A stretch of DNA of 64,000 bases from an uncultured Acidovorax sp. (GCA_913774625.1 CAJYHL010000008.1:1-64000); one strand, 5' to 3'. Shown: positions 21,998 through 31,808, counted from the stretch's first letter. Translations and numbers: made by a program. Notes: a model not told the origin generated them from the sequence alone.

Positions 21998-22041
21998 GTT
22001 TTCGATAGCTTACTGCGCAAGCAAATCAAGCGCTGGTGGCC
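21998..22041. repeat. Short interspersed repeat, copy C (DUF1330-eno spacer)
   Basis: The spacer reads TTTCGATAGC, then TGCGC after 5 nt, then GCGCT further on, the same skeleton as copies at 4648-4690 and 26320-26367 but more diverged. It lies about 75 nt before eno and could form a GCGC-based hairpin. Confidence 0.55.
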
Positions 22042-22107
22042 GATCCGGCTTCGAATGCATCGATGAAGGACCGGCCCCGCCAATCCCGGTTTTGAAACTC
22101 TCCCTGA

Positions 22108-23403
<1,296 letters not shown>

Positions 23404-23533
23404 GCCCTCACCGCACCGCTGCTGCCGTGACCGCCGCCCTCCTCTTCCGCGCACCCAGCGCCGCGCCCCGTGCCCGGCATGGGCGGGAGTCCGGGCGGCG
23501 CATCGCCCAGGCGGCGTTCCCCGGCGTGTCTCC

Positions 23534-23818
23534 ATGACCCCCCGCATCGTTCCCCTGGTCCTGCTGCTGCTGCTGGCGGGCGTGCATGCCCAGCTCTGGA
23601 CCGGGCGCGGCAGCCTGGCCCACGTGCAGGAGATGCAGGAAAAGATCGCCGCCCAGAAGGCGGCCAACGAGAAGGCCCGCCTGGCCAACGAGCGCCTCAG
23701 CTCCGAGGTGCAGGATCTGCGGGACGGCCTCGACATGGTCGAGGAAAAGGCCCGCAGCGAACTGGGCATGGTCAAGCCCAACGAGATCTACGTGCAGATC
23801 GCCGGCAACCGGCGCTGA
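23534..23818 (+). CDS. ftsB: Cell division protein FtsB (94 aa)
   Basis: A bitopic divisome protein that pairs with FtsL and FtsQ. One N-terminal membrane helix (IVPLVLLLLLAGVHAQLW) is followed by a periplasmic coiled coil (about residues 27-70), ending with GLDMVEEKARSELGMVKPNEIY, a typical FtsB/DivIC tail. It lies directly after eno, as in many proteobacteria. No strong ribosome binding site is seen. Confidence 0.93.
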   Translation: MTPRIVPLVLLLLLAGVHAQLWTGRGSLAHVQEMQEKIAAQKAANEKARLANERLSSEVQDLRDGLDMVEEKARSELGMVKPNEIYVQIAGNRR

Positions 23819-23955
23819 AGCCACGGGCGGGCATGCCTGCTCCGGGAGCGCACCTCATCCTTGCGCCTTGAGGACTCGCGGCTCGGCACACTGCCCTTCG
23901 GCAACGCCGGCCCTCGTTTCCCCGTCACCTTCACGCTCTCATTTTCCCCTTCCTC

Positions 23956-24537
23956 TTGCCTACCGCCGTCTTCCAAGTGGCCGTTCTGGCCGACCATGCC
24001 GACGACAGCGCCGCGCTGGCGCATGCGCTGGATGCCGCCGTGCGCGGCGATCTGCCCGCAGGCCGCGAGTGGCTGTTGCAGGGCCGCACCGAACTGCAGG
24101 CCCAGGTGCTGGCCCCCGCAACGGCGGCCACTGCGGCGGCCGTTGGCGCTCCGAGCGGCGCGGACGATGGCGACCGGGCCATCGAAGCGGCCGCCCGGCG
24201 CCATGCCGTCACCTACCAGCTGACGCTGCTCGGCGGCCTGGAGGGCTGCGCGCCCGGAGCCCCCGCCGAGGCCCTGCACCAACGCCTGCGCAGCGCCCTG
24301 CATGCGGCCCAGATTCCCTACCAGGTGCTCTATGGCGACATGCAGGCCCGCGTGCGCCAGGCCCGCAATGCCCTGATGGCGCTGGCGGGCGTGCGCAGCC
24401 GCGATGCAGCCGCCGCCGTTCCAGAGTCCGACGGCACGGGCTCGGCACCGCGCCTGCGCGCCTGGGGCGGCTGCGAGAAATGCAGCGACCCGGAATGCGA
24501 GCACCAGCTGTTCCAGCGACTGCTCGCCGCGCGCTGA
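23956..24537 (+). CDS. Conserved hypothetical protein with C-terminal Cys/His cluster (193 aa)
   Basis: Unknown function. The start is TTG 23956 (product MPTAVFQVAVLADHADD); no ATG is available near the conserved N-terminus. The protein is soluble and helical, Ala-rich in the middle (APATAATAAAVG). Residues about 125-150 form a helix with Arg pairs. Close to the C-terminus is CEKCSDPECEH, a CxxC-x4-CxH arrangement that could bind one zinc or a redox centre. It follows ftsB after 137 bp on the same strand. Neither a nuclease nor a transcription-factor fold can be claimed. Confidence 0.65.
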   Translation: MPTAVFQVAVLADHADDSAALAHALDAAVRGDLPAGREWLLQGRTELQAQVLAPATAATAAAVGAPSGADDGDRAIEAAARRHAVTYQLTLLGGLEGCAPGAPAEALHQRLRSALHAAQIPYQVLYGDMQARVRQARNALMALAGVRSRDAAAAVPESDGTGSAPRLRAWGGCEKCSDPECEHQLFQRLLAAR

Positions 24538-24604
24538 GGCCGGCGCAGCCCCGGCCTCGGAGCCTTCTTCATCCCGCCCAGCTGCGTGCGCGCGCCGCTC
24601 GCGC

Positions 24605-25600
24605 TCACTGCACCGCGTCGGTGCCGGGCTGCAGCTGCACCGCGCCCGTGAAGATCTGCGCCGCGTCCACCGCGTCGTAGCGGTACTGCTGGCCGCAGAA
24701 CTCGCAGGCCACCTCGATCTCGCCGCGCTCGGCCAGGATGCTTTCGGCCTCTTCAGGCCCCAGGCTGCGCAGCATGTTGCTCACCCGCTCGCGGCTGCAG
24801 GTGCAGGCGAAACGCGGGCCGTCCGCGCCCTCGCGCGGCACGAAGCGCAGCAGCTTCTCTTCCCAGAACAGGCGGCGCAGGATGGTGTCCGTGTCCAGCG
24901 ACAGCAGCTCGTCGCGCGTGAGGCTGGCGGCCAGGGTGGCGATGCGGTTGTAGTCCTCGTTGCGGCCGATCTGGTCTTCGTTCTCGCTGTGGCTCAGCTC
25001 GCCCCCTCCGCCCAGGTTGCCGTCTCCCTTGACGGGCATGCGCTGGATCAGCAGGCCCGCCGCCACCTTGTCGTCGGCGGCCAGCACCAGGGTGGTGTCC
25101 AGCTGCTCGGACTGCAGCATGTAGTGCTGCAGCACGTCGCTCAGCTTGTCCAGCTTCTCGTTGTGGTCGCCGTGCAGCGGCACCACGCCCTGGTAGGGCT
25201 GCTGGCCGGGCATGCGGTCCTTGGGGTCCAGCGTGATGGCGCAGCGGCCGCCACCGCCCACGTTCACCATGTCGGGCAGGCGCGCCGACAGCGGCACCTC
25301 GCCCGTGACGGAGGCAGTCGCGCGCAGGCTCAGGTCGGACTGCACCTCGGCCACGGCCAGCTTGACCGGGCCGTCGCCGAACACCTGCAGCACCAGCGCG
25401 CCGTTGAACTTGATGTTGGACTGCATCAGCACGGCAGCGGCCGCCATCTCGCCCAGCAGCTCGCGCACCGGCTGCGGATAGGCACCCGTTGCGGTGTTCC
25501 CGGCGCGGCGCGCCAGGATCTCGGTCCAGGCATCGGTCAGGCGGACCAGCATGCCGCGCACCGGCAGGCCGTCGAAAAGGAATTTATGGAGTTCGGACAC
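24605..25600 (-). CDS. hslO: Redox-regulated chaperone Hsp33 (331 aa)
   Basis: A holdase activated by oxidation of a zinc-bound cysteine cluster. The N-terminal domain shows VRGMLVRLTDAWTEIL and MLVRLT-type Hsp33 signatures; the C-terminal zinc domain has CTCSRERV (CxC) and CEFCGQQY (CxxC). The start is GTG 25600 (VSELHKFLF) with GGAAGG upstream. The internal region (GDGNLGGGGELSHSENE) is slightly longer than in E. coli. It forms a possible unit with the gamma-carbonic anhydrase gene upstream. Confidence 0.94.
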   Translation of the reverse strand: MSELHKFLFDGLPVRGMLVRLTDAWTEILARRAGNTATGAYPQPVRELLGEMAAAAVLMQSNIKFNGALVLQVFGDGPVKLAVAEVQSDLSLRATASVTGEVPLSARLPDMVNVGGGGRCAITLDPKDRMPGQQPYQGVVPLHGDHNEKLDKLSDVLQHYMLQSEQLDTTLVLAADDKVAAGLLIQRMPVKGDGNLGGGGELSHSENEDQIGRNEDYNRIATLAASLTRDELLSLDTDTILRRLFWEEKLLRFVPREGADGPRFACTCSRERVSNMLRSLGPEEAESILAERGEIEVACEFCGQQYRYDAVDAAQIFTGAVQLQPGTDAVQ

Positions 25601-25683
25601 GCTGTGCCTTCCTGCAAGAAAAGGGGAAAAAAGAACGGCCACGGCCGGGCGGGCCCGGCCGGGATCGCTGCAGCCGGCGGCGG

Positions 25684-26208
25684 TCAGCCGATGCGGTGCA
25701 GCCCTGCCCGGAACCGCCGTGCATTCTCGACATAGCCCAGCGCACTGCCGCGCAGGCCCTCGATCTGCTCGGGCGTGAGCTGGCGCACCACGCGGGCCGG
25801 GCTGCCGAGGATCATGGAGCCGTCGGGGAATTCCTTGCCTTCGGTGACCAGGGCGCCCGCGCCCACCAGGCAATGGCGCCCGATCTTCGCGCCGTTGAGC
25901 ACCACCGCGCCGATGCCGATCAGCGACTCGTCGCCGATGGTGCAGCCGTGCAGCATGACCTTGTGGCCCACCGTCACCCGCTCGCCCAGCGTCAGCGGCT
26001 GGCCGATGTCGGCATGCAGCACGCTGCCGTCCTGTACGTTGCTGCCCGCGCCGATGGTGATCGGATCGTTGTCGCCCCGCAGCACGGCGCCGAACCAGAT
26101 GCTCGCATCCGCGCCCAGCTTCACGTTGCCCATGACCTCGGCGCTGCCCGCCACCCAGGCCGAATCCGCGATCTGCGGAGCGATGCCGTCGAGTTCATAC
26201 AGCGCCAT
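25684..26208 (-). CDS. Gamma-carbonic anhydrase family protein, YrdA/PaaY-like (174 aa)
   Basis: A left-handed beta-helix protein made of hexapeptide repeats. Metal-ligand histidines are visible in LHADIG and [12 protein letters not shown], and the repeats run from about residue 15 to 125 before a C-terminal helix. Family members are zinc or iron proteins; some are carbonic anhydrases, others act as thioesterases, so activity is not certain. Start ATG 26208 has AGGAG upstream. Confidence 0.88.
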   Translation of the reverse strand: MALYELDGIAPQIADSAWVAGSAEVMGNVKLGADASIWFGAVLRGDNDPITIGAGSNVQDGSVLHADIGQPLTLGERVTVGHKVMLHGCTIGDESLIGIGAVVLNGAKIGRHCLVGAGALVTEGKEFPDGSMILGSPARVVRQLTPEQIEGLRGSALGYVENARRFRAGLHRIG

Positions 26209-26242
26209 GGGGTCTCCTGTCATCGTGTCGTGGTGGAAAACC

Positions 26243-26248
26243 TAGAAT
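26243..26248 (+). promoter_or_regulatory. -10 element (TAGAAT) of the DUF455 gene, leaderless geometry
   Basis: TAGAAT is followed by exactly 7 nt and the ATG at 26256, so the predicted first transcribed base is at or next to the A of the start codon. There is no room for a Shine-Dalgarno sequence. Confidence 0.5.
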
Positions 26249-26255
26249 TGTAGGG

Positions 26256-27059
26256 ATGGAGCTTCGCCACCGTGCCCTGGAGGTCTTACGGCTGACAGAC
26301 CCCGATGAGAAATCCGCTGCAGCGCTCGAGATGCAAGCGCATGCAGCTACTTTTTCAATAGCAAACCAGGCGGCGCTGCCGGTGCCTGAGCCGGCCACCC
26401 TGCCCGGCCGGCCCGAACGGCCGGCCCTGCTGCGCCACACCGAGGTCGCACGCCGCTCGCCCGCCACGCCCGAAGGCCGCGCCGTGCTGATGCACGCCAT
26501 CGCCCACATCGAATTCAACGCCATCAACCTGGCGCTGGACGCCGTCTGGCGGTTTGCCGACATGCCCGACGCCTTCTACCTGGACTGGCTGCGCGTGGCC
26601 GGCGAGGAGGCCAGCCACTTCCGCATGCTGCAGGCCCATCTGCGCAGCACCGGCCATGACTACGGCGACTTTCCGGCTCATCAGGGCCTGTGGACCATGT
26701 GCGAGAAGACCGCGCACGACATCGTCGCCCGCATGGCGCTGGTGCCGCGCACGCTGGAGGCGCGGGGACTGGACGCCACGCCCCAGATCCAGCGCAAGCT
26801 GCGCCAGGTGGGCACGCCCGACGCGCTGGCGGCGGTAGCCATCCTGGACGTGATCCTGCGCGAGGAGATCGGCCATGTGGCCATCGGCAACCATTGGTAC
26901 CGTTACACCTGCGAACAGGCAGGAAGGGATCCGGTAGGCCACTATGCGGAATTGGTGCGCCGATACGAGGCGCCGCGGCTGAAGCCCCCCTTCAATGCAG
27001 CAGCGCGGCGGGCCGCAGGTTTCAGCGACGCCGAAATGGAATGGCTGCAGAACGGCTGA
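26256..27059 (+). CDS. Ferritin-like DUF455 protein (267 aa)
   Basis: A di-iron-like four-helix protein of unknown function. The conserved core shows HAIAHIEFNAINLALDA (Glu/His ligands), AGEEASHFRML and LREEIGHVAIGNHWY, all consistent with a ferritin-like metal site. The N-terminal part is PGRPERPALLRHTEV. Residues 26-38 (MQAHAATFSIANQ) are encoded by a copy of the interspersed repeat described at 26320-26367 and differ in character from the surrounding protein. Expression is likely from an adjacent -10, giving a leaderless message. A gene for an EAL-HDOD protein follows after 46 bp. Confidence 0.88.
   Translation: MELRHRALEVLRLTDPDEKSAAALEMQAHAATFSIANQAALPVPEPATLPGRPERPALLRHTEVARRSPATPEGRAVLMHAIAHIEFNAINLALDAVWRFADMPDAFYLDWLRVAGEEASHFRMLQAHLRSTGHDYGDFPAHQGLWTMCEKTAHDIVARMALVPRTLEARGLDATPQIQRKLRQVGTPDALAAVAILDVILREEIGHVAIGNHWYRYTCEQAGRDPVGHYAELVRRYEAPRLKPPFNAAARRAAGFSDAEMEWLQNG
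26320..26367. repeat. Short interspersed repeat, copy B, inside the DUF455 coding sequence
   Basis: In reverse complement the segment reads TAGC-T-GCATGCGC-T-TGC, about 8 nt, then GCGCTGCAGC, nearly the same as copy A at 4648-4690. It keeps the reading frame open and adds roughly a dozen residues near the N-terminus. A short AT-rich lead (CTATTGAAAAAG in reverse complement) precedes the core, as in intergenic copies I know from this family. Confidence 0.6.
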
Positions 27060-27105
27060 CCCCGTTCAAGCTATGCTTGGCCGAATACCATCGATTTTCT
27101 CAATA

Positions 27106-28380
27106 ATGTCCAACGCACAGCCCCCTGTGAACCAGCCGCCGGCCTCCGCAGGCTCCTCCGCGGTCAGCAAGGCGATGATCGCGCGGCAAGCCATCGTCAA
27201 CGGCCAGCATGCCGTGATCGGCTACGAGCTGTTCAACCGCTCCCGCACCCAGGCCGAGCACACGGCCGCCAGCGATGTCACCCTGGTGTTCACGGCGCTC
27301 TCCCATGCCGGCACCGAAGACCTGGTCGGCAAGAAGCTCATCTTCGTCAACTGCACGCACGAGAGCCTGGCCGGCGGCCACCTGGAACTGGTCGATCCCG
27401 GCAAGGTGGTGCTGGAAATTCCGCCGCTGGGCCATGCCGCCTCGGAAGAGGTGAACATGCGCCTGCCCATCCTGGCCGAGCTGCGCCAGAAAGGCTTCCA
27501 TCTCGCGTTCAACCACACGGTGCTCGAATCGACCTACGCGCCCTGGCTGCCGCTGGCCGACTACATCAAGCTGGATCTGTCCGTGCTGGGCTACGACCAG
27601 CTGGCGGTGCTCATCAGCTACGCCGGGCGGCAGTCCAGCGCCGAACTGATCGCCGAGAAGGTGGAGACAGCGCAGCAGTACGACATGGTCTCCAGCCAGG
27701 GCATCCAGCTGTTCCAGGGCTACTGGTTCTCGCGCCCGTCGCTGGTCGAGGCCAAGCTGCTCAGCCCCTCGCAGCACAGCATCATCCAGCTCATCAACCT
27801 GGTGCGCAACCAGGCCAGCACCGACGAGATCGAGGAAGTGCTGAAGAAGGACGCCGGCCTGGCCTTCAACCTCATGCGGCTCATCAACTCCACCGGCTTC
27901 GGCATGACGCGCGAGATCACCTCGTTCCGCCAGGCCGTCATGCTGATGGGGCTCAAGAAGCTCTTCCGCTGGGCGGCCCTGCTGCTGACGGCTTCGCGCT
28001 CCGGCAACATGCCGCCCGCCGTGGGGCAGACCGCCGTGGTGCGCGGCCGGCTGATGGAGCTGCTGGCGCAGGAGATCCTCACGCCCGAAGAGGCCGACCA
28101 GGCCTTCGTGGCGGGCGTCTTCTCGCTGCTGGACGTGATGCTGTCCATGCCCCTGTCCTCGGCCATCGGCCTGCTGCACGTGCCCGCGCCCGTGGCCGAA
28201 GCCCTGCTGGAGCGCAAGGGCCCGCTGGGCCAGCTCCTGGCACTGGCGGAGGCCTGCGAGAACAACGACGATGCGGCATTCGACCAGGCATCGCAGAGCC
28301 TGGGCCTGAGCAGCCAGCAGATCAACTGGGCCCATCTGCAGGCCCTGGCCTGGGCCGACCACGTCGCCGACGGCAGCTGA
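27106..28380 (+). CDS. Degenerate EAL-HDOD signalling protein, first of a tandem pair (424 aa)
   Basis: Residues about 23-215 are an EAL-like domain starting IARQAIVNGQHAVIGYELFNRS, where the EAL motif is ELF. The catalytic DDFG motif is replaced by LAFNHTV, so cyclic-di-GMP hydrolysis is unlikely. Residues about 225-410 form an HDOD domain (SIIQLINLVRNQAS, LMRLINSTGFG, GLKKLFRWAALLL). Such YuxH-like proteins act as adaptors in motility or second-messenger control. Start ATG 27106; the first 20 residues are Pro/Ser-rich and unstructured. A paralogue follows in the same direction. Confidence 0.85.
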   Translation: MSNAQPPVNQPPASAGSSAVSKAMIARQAIVNGQHAVIGYELFNRSRTQAEHTAASDVTLVFTALSHAGTEDLVGKKLIFVNCTHESLAGGHLELVDPGKVVLEIPPLGHAASEEVNMRLPILAELRQKGFHLAFNHTVLESTYAPWLPLADYIKLDLSVLGYDQLAVLISYAGRQSSAELIAEKVETAQQYDMVSSQGIQLFQGYWFSRPSLVEAKLLSPSQHSIIQLINLVRNQASTDEIEEVLKKDAGLAFNLMRLINSTGFGMTREITSFRQAVMLMGLKKLFRWAALLLTASRSGNMPPAVGQTAVVRGRLMELLAQEILTPEEADQAFVAGVFSLLDVMLSMPLSSAIGLLHVPAPVAEALLERKGPLGQLLALAEACENNDDAAFDQASQSLGLSSQQINWAHLQALAWADHVADGS

Positions 28381-28386
28381 CGCCAG

Positions 28387-28420
28387 CCAGCGGATGGCGC
28401 CGGCCAGCGGATGGCGCCGG
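28387..28420. repeat. 17-bp perfect tandem duplication
   Basis: CCAGCGGATGGCGCCGG occurs twice head to tail (28387-28403 and 28404-28420) in the spacer between the two EAL-HDOD genes, just upstream of a TAGAAT hexamer at 28437-28442 that probably serves the second gene. Copy number could vary by slippage. Confidence 0.8.
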
Positions 28421-28476
28421 CTAGGCCGGTCTTACTTAGAATGGGGCGATCCTCCCACCCCCACAGCGCCACCGCC

Positions 28477-29778
28477 ATGTCGACGACCTCCGCCGCCCCT
28501 CTCTCGCCCGACCTGCCTACCCCGGAATCGCCCGACCTGGAAAGCGCCGAGCCCGCCGAGACGGACCAGCACATCATCATCGCGCGGCAGGCCATCCTCG
28601 ACGAGAAGCGCGCGGTGTTCGGCTACGAGCTGTTCGACCGTTCGACCCGCGCGTCCGAGCACACGGCCGCCAGCGATGCCGCCCTGCTGTTCAACGCCCT
28701 CTCCTACGCCGGCACCGAAGCGCTGGTGGGCCGCAAGACGGTGTTCATCAACTGCACGCACGAGAGCCTGGCCGGCGGCCACCTGGAGCTGATCCACCCC
28801 GAGAAGGTGGTGCTGGAAGTGCCCATCCTGCAGGAAGGCGCCACCGCCGAGGAGATCGAAGGCCGCCTGCCCGTGATGGAGGGCCTGCGTGCGCGCGGCT
28901 TCCGGCTCGCCTTCACCCAGGACGTGCTGCGCAAGGCCTATGCCACCTGGCTGCCGCTGGCGGCCTTCATCAAGCTGGACATGCAGGCTTTCAAGCCGCA
29001 GCTGGCCGAGCCGCTGGTGAAATACGCCCGCGCCCACAGCCAGGCCCAGCTGGTGGCCGAGAAGGTCGAGACGGCCGAACAGCACGAACTGATGGCCGGG
29101 CTGGGCGTGAAGCTCTTCCAGGGCTTCTGGTTCGCTCGCCCTTCGCTGGTCAAGGCCCAGACCATACGCCCGTCGCAGGCCACCATCATCCAGCTGATCA
29201 ACCTGGTGCGCCGCCAGGCCTCCACCTCCGAGATCGAGGAACTGCTGAAGAAGGACCCCACCCTGTCCTTCAACCTGCTGCGCTTCATCAACTCCTCGGG
29301 CTTCGGCCTGTCGTGCGAAGTCACCTCCTTCGCGCACGCCGTGATGATCCTGGGCCTGAAGAAGCTCTTCCGCTGGGCCGCGCTGCTGATGACGACCTCG
29401 CGCGCCGACAGCTCGCCCCCGGCCGTCGGCCAGACGGCCGTGGTGCGCGGCCGCCTGATGGAGCTGCTGGCCGCCGAGCTGCTGCCGCCCGAGGAATGCG
29501 ACAACGCCTTCGTCGTGGGCGTGTTCTCGCTGCTGGACACCATGCTGGGCGTGCCGCTGGACAAGGCGCTCGAATCCGTGGCGCTACCCCAGCCGGTGGT
29601 CGATGCGCTGCTGCACAACACCGGTGTCTTCGCCCCCTTCCTGGCGCTGACCAAGGCCTGCGAAAGCGGCGACGACGAAGCCTTCGCCCGCGCGGCCGAG
29701 GAACTGCACCTGTCCAACCGCCAGGTCAACTGGGCCCATCTGCAGGCGCTGACCTGGGCCGAAAGCCTCAACGGCTGA
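28477..29778 (+). CDS. Degenerate EAL-HDOD signalling protein, second of a tandem pair (433 aa)
   Basis: A close paralogue of the preceding gene along its whole length: IARQAILDEKRAVFGYELFDRS, FINCTHESLAGGHLEL, FIKLDMQAF, then the HDOD part with GLKKLFRWAALLM and SPPAVGQTAVVRGRLMELL. Again EAL is ELF and the DDFG motif is lost (LAFTQDVL), so it is probably a non-catalytic adaptor. The N-terminal 32 residues are Pro/Glu/Ser-rich and differ from the first copy. Start ATG 28477 follows a TAGAAT hexamer by 34 nt, so this copy probably has its own promoter. Confidence 0.85.
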   Translation: MSTTSAAPLSPDLPTPESPDLESAEPAETDQHIIIARQAILDEKRAVFGYELFDRSTRASEHTAASDAALLFNALSYAGTEALVGRKTVFINCTHESLAGGHLELIHPEKVVLEVPILQEGATAEEIEGRLPVMEGLRARGFRLAFTQDVLRKAYATWLPLAAFIKLDMQAFKPQLAEPLVKYARAHSQAQLVAEKVETAEQHELMAGLGVKLFQGFWFARPSLVKAQTIRPSQATIIQLINLVRRQASTSEIEELLKKDPTLSFNLLRFINSSGFGLSCEVTSFAHAVMILGLKKLFRWAALLMTTSRADSSPPAVGQTAVVRGRLMELLAAELLPPEECDNAFVVGVFSLLDTMLGVPLDKALESVALPQPVVDALLHNTGVFAPFLALTKACESGDDEAFARAAEELHLSNRQVNWAHLQALTWAESLNG

Positions 29779-29828
29779 GCCAGGCGGAGGCGGCAGCAAC
29801 ACGCTACTGCCCTACCGCCCTGCCCCGC

Positions 29829-30821
29829 TCACTGCGCCTGGATGTGCGCGGCGCGGATCACCTTCAGGTTGCTGGCCGACTCCTGCGCGATCTGCCGCGC
29901 GAAATCCGCCGCCGGGCCGCCCGTGGGCACATTGTCCGACGCGGCCAGCCGGGCCCGTACGTCGGGCTGCGCCAGCGCGCGGTTGACCTCGGCGTTCAGG
30001 CGTTCGATGACCGGCGCGGGCGTGCGGCCCGGCGCGAAGATGCCGAAGACCGAAGTCATGTTGGCCGCCGGAAAGCCCAGCTCGGCCAGCGTGGGCACAT
30101 CGGGCAGGGTCTCCAGCCGCTTAGGCGCACCCACGGCCAGCGCATGCAGCCGACCCGCCTTCATCTGCTGCATCACGGCCGGGGCCGCATTGGTGGACAG
30201 CACCTCGAACTGGCCGCTGAGCGCATCGTTCAATTGCTGGCCGCCGCCCTTGTAGGGCACATGCGTGATCTGCGCCTGGCTGCCCAGCATGATCTGCTCG
30301 AGCATGATGTGCCCCAGCGAGGCCAGCCCCGACGTGGCCCAGCGCACCTCGCCCGGCCGCGCCTTGGCCTGGGCCAGCAACTGCCTGAAATCGCGTGCGG
30401 CGAGGGCCGAGGTGCCCACCAGCAGCACCGGCGAATACATCACGCTGGCGACCGGCGCGATGTCGTGCACCGGGTCGAACGGCGGCTTGGCCAGATGCGG
30501 GTTCAGCACCAGCGGGCTGATGGAAGAGAAGCCCAGCGTGTAGCCGTCGGGCGCGGCCTTGGCGACCGCATCCATGCCGATGTCGCCACCCGCGCCGGCC
30601 TTGTTGTCCACCACCACGGGCACGCCCAGCTGGACCGCCAGCCGGTCGCCCAGGGCGCGGGCCACCATGTCGCTCACGCCGCCGGCCGGGTAGGCCACGA
30701 CGATGCGGATGGGGCGCGCAGGCCAGGCCGCGGGCTGGTCGGCCAGCGCGGGAACGCAAAGGGAGGAGGCCAGCAGGCCCGAAGCGAGCAGCGCCAGGCG
30801 GCGGCGGGAGAGGGGGTGCAT
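29829..30821 (-). CDS. Bug-family tripartite tricarboxylate receptor (TctC-like), 330 aa
   Basis: A periplasmic solute-binding protein of the Bug family, very numerous in Comamonadaceae and Bordetella. A signal peptide (RRRLALLASGLLASSLCVPALA) is followed by the family strand [47 protein letters not shown] and HVPYKGGGQQ. No TctA/TctB membrane genes are nearby, so it is an orphan receptor. Start ATG 30821 (MHPLSRRR); an extension to 30869 is possible. The ligand is unknown, probably a carboxylate. Confidence 0.88.
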   Translation of the reverse strand: MHPLSRRRLALLASGLLASSLCVPALADQPAAWPARPIRIVVAYPAGGVSDMVARALGDRLAVQLGVPVVVDNKAGAGGDIGMDAVAKAAPDGYTLGFSSISPLVLNPHLAKPPFDPVHDIAPVASVMYSPVLLVGTSALAARDFRQLLAQAKARPGEVRWATSGLASLGHIMLEQIMLGSQAQITHVPYKGGGQQLNDALSGQFEVLSTNAAPAVMQQMKAGRLHALAVGAPKRLETLPDVPTLAELGFPAANMTSVFGIFAPGRTPAPVIERLNAEVNRALAQPDVRARLAASDNVPTGGPAADFARQIAQESASNLKVIRAAHIQAQ

Positions 30822-30865
30822 GAGGTGGAAGACTCCAGGAGAACGAGAAAAAACGGGAGAAGGCA

Positions 30866-30886
30866 CCATCCATCTATCTATCTATC
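30866..30886. repeat. Tetranucleotide microsatellite across the xerD stop codon
   Basis: A CATC/TATC run of five units (two CATC-type, three TATC) occupies 30866-30886. The xerD stop TAG (30882-30884) lies inside it. Slippage would alter only the downstream spacer, because the stop comes at the start of the run in the xerD direction. Confidence 0.7.
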
Positions 30887-31781
30887 CGCGCGGGTGGTGC
30901 TGCGCGTGCAGCTGCCTGAGGCGTTCGCGCGCCACATGGGTGTAGATGGTGGTGGTGGAGATGTCGGCATGGCCCAGCAGCAGCTGCACCACGCGCAGGT
31001 CCGCGCCGTGGTTGAGCAGATGGGTGGCGAAGGCGTGGCGCAGCGTGTGCGGCGACAGCGGCGTAGTGATGCCTGCCAGCTGCGCAGACTTCTTCACGAT
31101 GACCCAGAACATGGCCCGCGTCATGCCCGCGCCGCGCTGGGTCACGAAGAGGTCGTCGCTCTGCTGCCCGCCCAGGATGGCCGGCCGGGCCTCGGCCAGA
31201 TAGCGTGCCAGCCAGCGGCCGGCCTCTTCGCCGAAGGGCACGAGCCGCTCCTTGCCGCCCTTGCCCATCACACGCAGCACGCCTTCCTGCAGGCCCAGGT
31301 GGTAGGCCTTGAGCGTGACCAGTTCGGTCACGCGCAGGCCGCTGGCATACATCAGCTCCAGCATGGCGCGGTCGCGCAGCCCGAGCGGCTGGGAGGTGTC
31401 GGGCGCATGCAGCAGCGCTTCCACCTGCGCCTGCGTCATGGTCTTGGGCACGCGCAGCGGCTGGCGCGCGGCCTGCAGGCGGGCCGTGGGGTCGGCGGCG
31501 ATGCGGCGCTCGCGCAGCGCCCAATGGAAATAGCGCCGCAGCACGGTCAGCCGCCGGTTGGCGGACGTGGCCCGGGTGGCCGCATGGCGCGCTGCGAAAT
31601 AGCCGTTGATATGGTGTTCCGCCGTGGCGTCCAGCGCCAGCGGCGGCGCCTGCTCCGCCAGCCAGCCGGCGTAGAGCGCCAGGTCGCGCCGGTAGGCCGC
31701 GAGCGTGTTGCGCGACAGGCCGTCTTCCAGCCACAAGGCGTCGATGAAGGTGTCGATGGCGGTCTGGCTGTCGGCGAGCAT
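30882..31781 (-). CDS. xerD: Tyrosine recombinase XerD (299 aa)
   Basis: Resolves chromosome dimers at dif together with XerC. The N-terminal SAM-like domain begins DTFIDALWLEDGLSRNTLAAYRRDL. The catalytic domain shows the Arg in ASGLRVTEL, Lys in VMGKGGKER, HxxR in SPHTLRHAFATHLL, His in LGHADISTTTIYTH and the nucleophile Tyr in TIYTH. Length and motifs fit the housekeeping enzyme. A TATGGT hexamer ends 6 nt before the ATG, with no ribosome binding site, so it may be leaderless. Confidence 0.93.
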   Translation of the reverse strand: MLADSQTAIDTFIDALWLEDGLSRNTLAAYRRDLALYAGWLAEQAPPLALDATAEHHINGYFAARHAATRATSANRRLTVLRRYFHWALRERRIAADPTARLQAARQPLRVPKTMTQAQVEALLHAPDTSQPLGLRDRAMLELMYASGLRVTELVTLKAYHLGLQEGVLRVMGKGGKERLVPFGEEAGRWLARYLAEARPAILGGQQSDDLFVTQRGAGMTRAMFWVIVKKSAQLAGITTPLSPHTLRHAFATHLLNHGADLRVVQLLLGHADISTTTIYTHVARERLRQLHAQHHPRG

Positions 31782-31808
31782 CCGAAAACCATAGCACGCC
31801 CCGGACGC

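Noticed and set aside
27065-27085. Sigma-28 promoter before the first EAL-HDOD gene (TCAAG...GCCGAATA)
   Set aside because: The elements look right but the spacer is only 9 bp, far from the 14-15 bp needed.
30882-31781. Integrase of a mobile element
   Set aside because: All motifs and the length fit the chromosomal XerD; no att-like repeats or cargo genes flank it.
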